This document shows, in pieces, positions 14,842 to 21,168 of a DNA stretch of 21,168 nucleotides. How positions within the stretch are numbered: the stretch's first letter is position 1; the number at the start of each line of letters is the position of its first letter. This DNA is from Lachnospira sp. UBA4285 (GTDB lineage: Bacteria; Bacillota; Clostridia; Lachnospirales; Lachnospiraceae). The position numbers were made by a program, and so were the translations under genes. The stretch lies in NCBI GenBank assembly GCA_002394965.1, contig DGVL01000168.1, positions 1 through 21,168 of the forward strand, read 5' to 3'. The notes beneath the pieces are model-generated. The model was given only the letters and a program-made list of their open reading frames with translations. It searched no databases and was not told the origin of the DNA.

Positions 14842-15747
14842 TCAGGTCAGAATCATCCCCCACACCGGCGTTGTGATGACAGACAGCAGCGTCGTGAAGA
14901 CAACGCATTTCGCGGCTGACAGCTCATCTGCCTCGTATCTGGCCGCCAGAAGAGAGGTGGTGGACCCCGCCGGCATGGCGGTCAGAAGGGTACACACACC
15001 GGTAATCACCGGGTCCACTCCCGCCAGCCGGCACGGAATGTACACAGCCAGGGGGATCAGGATCAGCCGCATGATGGCGAAATAAATCTGTCTGCCGGTG
15101 AACAGCGTTTTAAAATCCACATCTGTCAGGATCGTTCCGATGTACAGCATCGTCATGGCTGTCGTGCAGCTGCTGAAAGCAGAAACCGTGCTGCTAAGAA
15201 AGACGGGAGGCTGAAGGCCTGTCAGCATCAGAAAAATCCCGATATAGACCGCGATCATACACGGATGCACCAGCACTTTTTTAAGCAGGCCCTTCCGGTC
15301 GCCGCCCGCCGCAAAATACGACACGCCGGCAGTCCACATAACGATCCGCTGCGGGATGAGAAATACAGACGTATAAAGCAGTCCCAGGTCGCCGAAGATA
15401 GCCTGCGACAGCGGGTTGCCCATAAAGCCGGCATTCGAGCATACGGTTGCGTACTGGAAGACTGCCTTTTCACCTGCCGGCATGAAAGAATAACTAAAAC
15501 TTGCGATGACAGTGCACAAGACCTGAATCAGCGCCGCAATCACGAGCACCCGCGCCATCTCTTCCCAGTGGCTGCCCGTCTCTGCCATAAACGCCTTGAC
15601 AATATTGCAGGGAAGGATTACATACAGGATCAGATTGGTGAGACACATTTTCCCTTCCCGGGTCACGAGCCCCGCCCGGCGTGAGATGTAGCCCGCCAGA
15701 ATCAGCAGAAACATCTCACCCATCAGAGAAAGCATCGGAAGTATCAT
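14842..15747 (-). CDS. AEC-family permease (auxin efflux carrier / malonate-malate transporter type)
   Basis: A 301-residue membrane protein with about ten hydrophobic helices, beginning MILPMLSLMGEMFLLILAGY. LILYVILPCNIV and FQYATVCSNAGFMGNPL are the characteristic broken-helix segments of the bile acid/auxin transporter fold, and the late LLTAMPAGSTTSLLAARYEAD repeats the pattern. Characterised bacterial relatives move malate, malonate or similar acids. The start at 15747 is set by GGGAGG 7 nt upstream; a long frame extension to 16002 runs inside the aminotransferase gene and is rejected. It is the last gene of the seven-gene unit, 37 bp after the aminotransferase, and is a candidate exporter of the pathway's acid product. 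Confidence 0.85.
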   Translation of the reverse strand: MILPMLSLMGEMFLLILAGYISRRAGLVTREGKMCLTNLILYVILPCNIVKAFMAETGSHWEEMARVLVIAALIQVLCTVIASFSYSFMPAGEKAVFQYATVCSNAGFMGNPLSQAIFGDLGLLYTSVFLIPQRIVMWTAGVSYFAAGGDRKGLLKKVLVHPCMIAVYIGIFLMLTGLQPPVFLSSTVSAFSSCTTAMTMLYIGTILTDVDFKTLFTGRQIYFAIMRLILIPLAVYIPCRLAGVDPVITGVCTLLTAMPAGSTTSLLAARYEADELSAAKCVVFTTLLSVITTPVWGMILT

Positions 15748-15784
15748 GGTCTGTCCTCCCGGCTCATACACAGTCAAAGCCGAT

Positions 15785-16981
15785 TCACGAAGAAGCCTCA
15801 AGAAACGCGCGGATCCGCCGGATACCCTCCCGGATATCCTCTTCTTTTGCCGCAAAACTAAACCGCACAAGATTCTGATACGAATCTCCGAAGCAGTCTG
15901 CCGGTACCGTCGCCACCAGCGCCTCGTCCAGCAGTCTGCGGGAGAAGGTTTCCCCGTCCATACCGACTCCCGATACATCCGCACAGATGTAAAATGCACC
16001 ATACGGCTTTGTGTACGTGATCCCGGGAAGGCTGTCCAGGCCCTCCATCATCACCTGCCGCTGTCTTGCAAACATCGCCTTCATGTGCTCCACCTCATGC
16101 AGCGTCTCCGGAAGATTCATGGAGAGCGCCACGCCCTCCTGCAGAAATGTCGCAATGGATGTAGTCGTATACTGATGATGCTTCACCAGCCTGTTCATCA
16201 GCTTCTCCGGAGCGGTTACATAACCGAGCCGCCAGCCTGTCATCGCGTATGTCTTTGAAAAGCCGTTAACGATCAGGCTCTGCTCCTTCATGCCGGGAAA
16301 AGCAGCCATGGAATAAAACGGAAGGCCGTCATAGACCAGCGCCGAGTACATCTCGTCCGAAAAGATGAGAAAATGGTGCTTCTTTGCGAGCTCGCCAAGG
16401 CCCGCGAGCGAATCCCGGCTGTACACGGCTCCGGTCGGATTGTTCGGAGAATTGATGACAAGAAGTTTTGTCCGCTCCGTGATCCGGCTCTCCACTTCCG
16501 CAAGATCTATCTGGAATCCGTTCTCCGGTCTGAGGTCGATGCTCACGGGGACCGCGCCGATCTCAAGCACAAGAGCCTCATAATTGATGAATGCCGGCTT
16601 GAAGATGATCACCTCGTCCCCCGGATCCACCGTGGAAAGAATACAGTCGTTGATCCCCTCTGCTCCTCCGCAGGTGATCAGGATCTCGGTTTCCGGGTCA
16701 TAGGAGACACCCGTGTCTTCCTCTGTTTTTCTGGCGATCGCCTGCCGGAGGGCCAGGCTCCCCCGGTTTGGCGGATAGTGGGTGAGATTCTCCCGGAGGC
16801 ACTGGCAGGCCGCTTCTTTGATTGGCTCCGGTGTATTAAATCCCGGTTCCCCTGCGCTGAAGGAAATCACGTCCTTTCCTTCAGCCCGCAGAGCGTTCAC
16901 CTGATTCATGACCTTGCGGATTCCGGACATCGGCACCCTGTCCAGCCTCCTGCTCCCCATCTCCTCTGTCTCCATCTTCAT
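15785..16981 (-). CDS. Class I pyridoxal-phosphate aminotransferase (aspartate/aromatic type)
   Basis: A 398-residue fold-type I aminotransferase. FSAGEPGFNTP (41-51), THYPPNRGSLALRQAIA, NSPNNPTG (177-184), SDEMYSALVY (Asp209, Tyr212 contact PLP) and the Schiff-base lysine Lys243 in NGFSKTYAMTGWRLGYV are all present; the carboxylate-binding Arg is in NLVRFSFA near the end. This is the I-gamma type close to prephenate/aspartate and aromatic aminotransferases. The start at 16981 follows AGGAG by 5 nt and leaves an 11-bp gap after the dehydrogenase stop. In this operon it would supply the 2-oxo acid reduced by the neighbouring dehydrogenases, or aminate a keto acid in the reverse direction. Substrate preference is not readable. 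Confidence 0.9.
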   Translation of the reverse strand: MKMETEEMGSRRLDRVPMSGIRKVMNQVNALRAEGKDVISFSAGEPGFNTPEPIKEAACQCLRENLTHYPPNRGSLALRQAIARKTEEDTGVSYDPETEILITCGGAEGINDCILSTVDPGDEVIIFKPAFINYEALVLEIGAVPVSIDLRPENGFQIDLAEVESRITERTKLLVINSPNNPTGAVYSRDSLAGLGELAKKHHFLIFSDEMYSALVYDGLPFYSMAAFPGMKEQSLIVNGFSKTYAMTGWRLGYVTAPEKLMNRLVKHHQYTTTSIATFLQEGVALSMNLPETLHEVEHMKAMFARQRQVMMEGLDSLPGITYTKPYGAFYICADVSGVGMDGETFSRRLLDEALVATVPADCFGDSYQNLVRFSFAAKEEDIREGIRRIRAFLEASS

Positions 16982-16992
16982 AGGAACTCCTC

Positions 16993-17976
16993 TCATCTCT
17001 GGTTGATGCACCGTCCGTTTTTCCGGAAATCCTCCAGATTCTGCAGCGTTGAACGAGCGATCGCCCGGATGGCATCATCCGTGTAGAATGCCGTGTGGGA
17101 TGTGTAAACTACGGTATCCATGGAAAGCAGCTTCTCAAGCAGCGGATCTCCCAGTTCCTTTCCCCGCAGGTCCTTTCTCTGTGTAGCGTTCTCATTCTCA
17201 TACACATCGAATGCGAAGCCGCCGATTTTTCCCTTCTCAAGCCCGCGGCACACCGCTTCCGTATCTACCAATCCGCCGCGGGCCGGATTGACCAGGTACA
17301 CGCCGTCCTTCATGGCACCGATCTGCTCTTCCCCGATCAGATGATAATTGGCCTCGATCATCGGCGCGTGAAGGATGATGATATCCGATCCGGCAAGCAG
17401 CTCGTCCAGAGAGACGTATGCTGCCATCTTTTTCACCTGCTCATTCTGGTACAGATCATTTACCAGGATCCGGCATCCAAAACCGGCGAGCAGACCGATC
17501 GTCGTGGCGCCGATCCTCCCGGCGCCGATCACGCCGACAGTCAGACCCGAAAGCTGTCTGGCGCGAATGCCCTCCAGTCTGAAGTCGTGCTGCCGGATCT
17601 TCTCCATCTGTCTTCTCATCTTCCGGAGAAGCATCAGAACAAGAAGAATCGTGTGTTCCGAGATGGCGTTCGGCGAATATCCGGGAACATTGGCAGCCAT
17701 GAGGCCGCAGCGGTGTATCGCTTCCAGATCCAGGTGATCCGTCCCCGTGGAACGCGTCAGAATATACCGCACCCCATCGCCGCTCAGAAGCCGGCACATG
17801 CGCTCATCGATCCGGCAGTTTGTCGTGACGGCCACCGCGTCATATCCTCTGAGCCTTCCCGCCATATCCGGTGTCAGCGCCGACTGGTCAAACGTCAGAT
17901 CAAAGCCAAACCTGCCATTTTCCTCCTCATAAATCTGTGTTTCGTCTTCCCGGTGCGATGCAATCCAGAGTTTCAT
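16993..17976 (-). CDS. D-2-hydroxyacid dehydrogenase, D-lactate dehydrogenase (LdhA/VanH) type
   Basis: A 327-residue NAD-dependent dehydrogenase reducing a 2-oxo acid to the D-hydroxy acid. The nucleotide motif GAGRIG is at 151-156, with an acidic residue after the second strand (Asp174 in VNDLYQ) favouring NADH. The catalytic set is complete: Arg233 in NPARGGLVD, Glu262 in DVYENE and His294 in SHTAF. The DVYENE and C-terminal TLQNLEDF segments match E. coli LdhA-type enzymes more than phosphoglycerate dehydrogenases. The start is at 17976 and the gene lies about 20 bp after its paralogue. Together with the next gene (aminotransferase) it could form an amino acid to hydroxy acid route. Phenyllactate or hydroxyisocaproate dehydrogenase are alternatives. 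Confidence 0.87.
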   Translation of the reverse strand: MKLWIASHREDETQIYEEENGRFGFDLTFDQSALTPDMAGRLRGYDAVAVTTNCRIDERMCRLLSGDGVRYILTRSTGTDHLDLEAIHRCGLMAANVPGYSPNAISEHTILLVLMLLRKMRRQMEKIRQHDFRLEGIRARQLSGLTVGVIGAGRIGATTIGLLAGFGCRILVNDLYQNEQVKKMAAYVSLDELLAGSDIIILHAPMIEANYHLIGEEQIGAMKDGVYLVNPARGGLVDTEAVCRGLEKGKIGGFAFDVYENENATQRKDLRGKELGDPLLEKLLSMDTVVYTSHTAFYTDDAIRAIARSTLQNLEDFRKNGRCINQR

Positions 17977-17996
17977 GGCAGCCCCCTTTCTTTCAT

Positions 17997-19013
17997 TCAG
18001 GAAATATTGAACTCATACCGGAAGAAATCCATGACTTCCTTCACTTCCCTGCGGTCCTCAAAGGTGTCGTGCAGATGGTTGACCGGGAATGAAACCGGCT
18101 TTCCCTCCACCACCTCCACGATTCCCATGGCCGCCTGATAAGACATTCGCTGCAGCGCCTCCACGGTAAATGCTGCCGTGTGCGGCGTCACAATCACATT
18201 TGCCATGGCAAGCAGCGGATTGTCCGGTTTCGGAAGATTGCCCTCGAAAACGTCCAGCGCGGCACCGGCGATCTTCTTCTCCTCAAGAGCCCGGATCAGC
18301 GCCGACTCATCCACCACCGTGCCCCTCGCCGTATTGATGAGACAGGCGGTCGGCTTCATCCACGACAGCTGCTCCTCCCCGATCATATGGTGCGTTGAAG
18401 CATTGCCGGGCACATGCAGTGTCAGGAAGTCAGCCTCCGAGATTACCTGTTTCAGATCACCGGACAGAACGCCAAAGCTTGCCTTCTCGGTCCCGCTGAT
18501 ATGCCTGCTGTAGCCGATCACCCGCATAGACAGACCGAAGGAAGCCATCCGGGCCACCTGGGTGCCGATATTGCCCATGCCGATGATTCCCAACGTCTGA
18601 CCGGCGACCTCATGCCCTGTCGTGTTGCGCACGCTCATATCGTATTTCCTCAGCCCGTTGGTATACGTCACCGCGTGCTTGGCCAGCATCAGGATCAGGC
18701 CGATCGTGTACTCGGCCACTGCCTTCTGATTGGAGTCCGCCGCGTTGGTCACCTGAATTCCACGCTGTGTGGCCGCATCTACGTCAATGCAGTCCACGCC
18801 GACACCATGCATGGAAATCACTTTCAGCTCCGGGCATGCATCCATGATATGACCGTCCAGGTGTGCATTCCGCGTCAGAATTCCGACACACCCTGCCGCT
18901 TCCCGGATCACCGTTTCCGGATCAATTCCGGTCCCGTGAACCACCTCCAGATTGTGCTCTTCAAGAAGCCGGATTCCCACCGGATCAACCGGTTCTGTCA
19001 CCAAGACCTTCAT
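17997..19013 (-). CDS. 2-hydroxyacid dehydrogenase paralogue with altered catalytic dyad
   Basis: A 338-residue member of the D-isomer 2-hydroxyacid dehydrogenase family, of the phosphoglycerate/hydroxypyruvate type. GMGNIG (145-150), Arg230 in NTARGTVVD and His278 in TPHTAAFT are conserved. The catalytic Glu that normally partners the His (DVFExE) is Asn259: the text reads DVFEGNLPKPDNPLL with no gap, and the codon is AAT. After the second strand comes GYSRH instead of an acidic residue, which suggests NADPH. The start at 19013 follows GGAGG; it leaves 11 bp after the racemase stop. It may be a slow or altered enzyme, or act on a substrate that needs no Glu. The family call is firm; the exact reaction is unknown. 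Confidence 0.87.
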   Translation of the reverse strand: MKVLVTEPVDPVGIRLLEEHNLEVVHGTGIDPETVIREAAGCVGILTRNAHLDGHIMDACPELKVISMHGVGVDCIDVDAATQRGIQVTNAADSNQKAVAEYTIGLILMLAKHAVTYTNGLRKYDMSVRNTTGHEVAGQTLGIIGMGNIGTQVARMASFGLSMRVIGYSRHISGTEKASFGVLSGDLKQVISEADFLTLHVPGNASTHHMIGEEQLSWMKPTACLINTARGTVVDESALIRALEEKKIAGAALDVFEGNLPKPDNPLLAMANVIVTPHTAAFTVEALQRMSYQAAMGIVEVVEGKPVSFPVNHLHDTFEDRREVKEVMDFFRYEFNIS

Positions 19014-19024
19014 GTCCCGCCTCC

Positions 19025-19762
19025 TCACTGCCCCCTTGCATTCTGATAATCCGGATACTTAACGCCGCTGTACATAAAGGCGATCAGCTGGTTGATACCA
19101 AAAACCGGCACCTGACAGATATCCTGGATCAGCGCCCCGTACGGCGCCAGATTCTGGCACTCCAGCACGATGACGCCGCCTTTTATCCCGCTGTCCAGAT
19201 ACTGTCCGGCGAGACTCACGACTTCCTCCCGAATCCGCTCGGGATCTCCTTCGCTCCGGTTGCGGATGATCAGGTCATTGAACGCCGCGTGCTCGTCCAT
19301 GCCGAATACGCTGACCGGAATGGTACCCTGAGACCACCCGTTCTTGTTGAACAGCGACTCGGTCATGAATTCCTTCTTCTCGGCGAATATGGCAATTCTC
19401 TCGTCCTTGTGCAGCATCGGATAAAGCATAGGCACAAGCGCCAGGGCAGACGTAAAGACCGGAATGTGAACCGCCGCTGCCAGTTCTCTCTGGAACCCCG
19501 CCAGAAATCCGCAGGATGTGGTGATGGCGCGGCAGCCGTCCGCTTCCAGTTCCCGCGCCGCCTCCGTGAATGCGTGAAGCAGGACCTGATCTGCGTCCCG
19601 GGGAAGCGTTGCGCCCTGGAATACATTCCGCACGATCTTGTAGCGGACCGGAAAGGGAAACGTCTCCGCATTCCCGATATCTCCCCGGATTCTCGGAAAC
19701 TTTGTGTCCAGCATCAGGATTCCGATATCCTGGCCGTAGCAAGTATATTCTCCTCTGATCAT
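19025..19762 (-). CDS. Aspartate/glutamate racemase family protein
   Basis: A 245-residue member of the Asp/Glu/hydantoin racemase superfamily. The two catalytic cysteines are visible: Cys84 in TTSCGFLAGF and Cys202 in VLECQNLAPYG. The N-terminal GILMLDTKFPRIRGDIGNAETFPFP is typical of an uncharacterised branch that is larger in motif content than plain aspartate racemase. Cofactor-independent racemisation of an amino acid alpha-carbon is expected, but the superfamily also holds maleate isomerases and arylmalonate decarboxylases. Its start overlaps the DpaA-like stop by 4 bp (ATGA at 19762-19759), indicating translational coupling, and it is followed 11 bp later by the first dehydrogenase. 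No signal peptide is seen. Confidence 0.85.
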   Translation of the reverse strand: MIRGEYTCYGQDIGILMLDTKFPRIRGDIGNAETFPFPVRYKIVRNVFQGATLPRDADQVLLHAFTEAARELEADGCRAITTSCGFLAGFQRELAAAVHIPVFTSALALVPMLYPMLHKDERIAIFAEKKEFMTESLFNKNGWSQGTIPVSVFGMDEHAAFNDLIIRNRSEGDPERIREEVVSLAGQYLDSGIKGGVIVLECQNLAPYGALIQDICQVPVFGINQLIAFMYSGVKYPDYQNARGQ

Positions 19763-20559
19763 TCTCCCACCTCCTGCCGATATTCCGGCACCATACGTCT
19801 GAGAAGTTCTGCCAGCAGGTGTCCGGCAGAAGCCGGAGCCACAAGCCCCGGAAGCGGAGGCGCGTACACATAGTGTACATGCGCATTTTCCTTCACTCGC
19901 TGTCCGGCTCCCTGCCCGCCGCTCGTAATATCCAGAATGTAGAATGAACCCGGTCGTCCTGCCGGGAACTGGCAGGAATGTATAATCGGGGCCGGGATCG
20001 TATTGATCACCACTTCCGAGGGGATCATCCCCTGCCAGTCCTCCAGTGCAAGTTTCCCCTCTCCGCCGCCGTTCACGATCCAGCGGTGCGGCAGGCCGAG
20101 CCTGTCAAGCATCCGGTGCATGGCGCTCCCCACATTGCCGTCTCCCAGAAGATCATACGAATACTCCCGGATGCTGCGCGGTGTTTCGCGAAGCATCAGA
20201 TACAGGATGCCTTCGGCTGTGTACTCCGAATTTTTCCGGACAACCATCCGGTCCTTCTGGAAGTTGACATACCGGCAGGGCAGCTGCTTCTCGTAGTCTG
20301 TCTCTACGCCAGAGACCAGCAGCGTGTCACCGGAAAGTCCCTGAAGAAATGCGCGGATATCCGCCCTTTCGTCCATCAGCTCAACCGTCCCGTCATCCGT
20401 TCCCCGGATAGGCAGAACCACGAAATTCCACATCCCCTCCTGCAGTTTCGTAAGGTCCCCGCTCTCCCGGATCCGGATGACATCCACCCCGTCGCGCTTC
20501 AGCTCCTGCGCCATACAGCCAAGGCGGCTGTCTGTCTCAAAGATGACACCTCGCACCAT
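19759..20559 (-). CDS. Divergent dipicolinate synthase subunit A (DpaA/SpoVFA)-like protein
   Basis: A 266-residue protein. From memory of B. subtilis DpaA the alignment is clear: an N-terminal domain with VVLPIRGTDDG and LLVSGVE, then EGILYLML, a Rossmann segment LLGDGNVGSAMHRML (GDGNVG 139-144), INTIPAPII (185-193), FYILDITSGGQG, and APPLPGLVAPASAGHLLAELL. DpaA has GLGRTG and a basic Ala-Arg after the second strand to hold NADP; here these are GDGNVG and NGGGEG, so cofactor binding is probably altered. The flavoprotein partner DpaB/SpoVFB is not found in the window. The start at 20559 follows AGGAG and lies 9 bp after livF. It is fused by a 4-bp overlap to the racemase gene. A spore dipicolinate role is unlikely; action on an imine or keto acid is possible. 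Confidence 0.78.
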   Translation of the reverse strand: MVRGVIFETDSRLGCMAQELKRDGVDVIRIRESGDLTKLQEGMWNFVVLPIRGTDDGTVELMDERADIRAFLQGLSGDTLLVSGVETDYEKQLPCRYVNFQKDRMVVRKNSEYTAEGILYLMLRETPRSIREYSYDLLGDGNVGSAMHRMLDRLGLPHRWIVNGGGEGKLALEDWQGMIPSEVVINTIPAPIIHSCQFPAGRPGSFYILDITSGGQGAGQRVKENAHVHYVYAPPLPGLVAPASAGHLLAELLRRMVPEYRQEVGE

Positions 20560-20568
20560 ACTCCGCTC

Positions 20569-21168
20569 CTATGCTCCCAGATACGCTTCCTTGATCTGAT
20601 CGTTGGCAAGAAGTTTATCCGCCGCATCTTCCATCGTCTTCTCACCGGTCTCCAGAACATATCCGCGGTCCGCAATGCGCAGCGCCTGGTTCGCGTTCTG
20701 TTCCACCAGCAGAATCGTGGTTCCCTCTTTGTTGATCCGGACAATCGTCTCGAAGATCTGATCGACGATGATCGGAGCAAGGCCCATCGAAGGTTCATCC
20801 AGCAGCAGCATCTTCGGGCGGCTCATGAGTGCTCTTGCGGTCGCAAGCATCTGCTGTTCACCGCCGGAAAGCGTGCCTGCCAGCTGTCTGCGCCGCTCCT
20901 GGAGCCGGGGAAACATCTCGTAGATCCTGTTCAGATCCTTCCGGATTTCCGCTTTGTCATGGCGGTAATAGGCTCCCAGCAGAAGATTATCCTGCACAGA
21001 TGTTCTCGGGAATACATGCCGCCCTTCCGGAACCAGTGTCATGCCCTCTTTCACGATGTCGAATGTCTTCTGTGACAGGCAGTCCTTTCCCTGAAAGAGA
21101 ACTTTCCCGGATCTGGCGGGTATCTGGTGCATAATCGAGAGCATCAGTGTCGACTTTCCGGCGCCGTT
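20569..21168 (-). CDS. livF: LivF-type branched-chain amino acid ABC ATPase (5' end outside window)
   Basis: About 199 residues are visible from the right edge, where the Walker A motif NGAGKST begins. VPEGRHVFPRTSVQDNLLLGAY is the LivF hallmark after the Q-loop, followed by signature LSGGEQQM, Walker B MLLLDEPSMGLAP and the switch His region TILLVEQNANQAL (Q/N in place of a free His, usual for LivF). The full family length is about 235. It ends in ...YLGA with stop TAG 9 bp before the DpaA-like gene. In Liv importers LivF is the last component of livJ-H-M-G-F, so the rest of the importer should lie to the right, outside the window. The imported amino acid or small acid is likely the substrate of the genes that follow. 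Confidence 0.9.
   Translation of the reverse strand, partial: NGAGKSTLMLSIMHQIPARSGKVLFQGKDCLSQKTFDIVKEGMTLVPEGRHVFPRTSVQDNLLLGAYYRHDKAEIRKDLNRIYEMFPRLQERRRQLAGTLSGGEQQMLATARALMSRPKMLLLDEPSMGLAPIIVDQIFETIVRINKEGTTILLVEQNANQALRIADRGYVLETGEKTMEDAADKLLANDQIKEAYLGA

Noticed and set aside
15748..16002. Longer AEC permease start at 16002
   Set aside because: The extension would overlap the aminotransferase and is polar, arginine-rich, shadow-like sequence; the ATG at 15747 has GGGAGG.
17095..18138. Plus-strand open frame of 347 codons
   Set aside because: It is antisense to two well-supported dehydrogenase genes and has no family motifs.
19759..20559. Spore dipicolinate synthase operon
   Set aside because: No dpaB, no sporulation neighbours, and the nucleotide-binding residues differ from DpaA.

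Overview
The window reads as chromosome of a GC-rich, Gram-positive anaerobe, most likely a clostridial Firmicute (Lachnospiraceae-like). The grounds are the strong AGGAGG-type ribosome sites, short intergenic gaps, a homologue of the sporulation enzyme DpaA, a Cthe_2159-type beta-helix lipoprotein, a YczE/YitT-type membrane protein and a lipobox surface protein. This placement is inference from gene content; no rRNA, tRNA, IS, phage gene or CRISPR array was seen.

Left part (1-9466). The 3' end of an aspartate ammonia-lyase gene is followed by a long run of minus-strand genes. In order of transcription these are: an alpha/beta hydrolase, uridine phosphorylase and cytidine deaminase (a pyrimidine nucleoside salvage operon with an ATGA overlap); an ABC exporter with its own extended -10 promoter; a cell-surface beta-helix lipoprotein; a membrane-anchored spermidine-synthase-like protein plus the Na+/serine-threonine symporter SstT; and a NimA-like flavin-binding protein.

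Middle (9467-14732). Plus-strand genes are a YczE/YitT-family membrane protein, whose promoter is bracketed by a perfect 9-bp inverted repeat, then citrate synthase with a strong promoter and a structured leader of about 190 nt, then a MalY/PatB-type C-S lyase that starts at GTG. They converge on a minus-strand pair: a YgjP-type zinc metalloprotease and an unassigned conserved protein. The two convergent terminators are interlocked.

Right part (14842-21168). A tight seven-gene minus-strand operon runs livF (cut by the window edge), a divergent DpaA-like protein, an Asp/Glu-racemase-family protein, a 2-hydroxyacid dehydrogenase whose catalytic Glu is replaced by Asn, a D-lactate-dehydrogenase-type enzyme, a class I aminotransferase and an AEC-family permease. 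Gaps are 9-37 bp or a 4-bp overlap. The set suggests uptake of an amino acid-like compound, racemisation or transamination to a 2-oxo acid, reduction to a hydroxy acid, and export. This is the most likely undescribed pathway in the window. The substrate cannot be read from the sequence.
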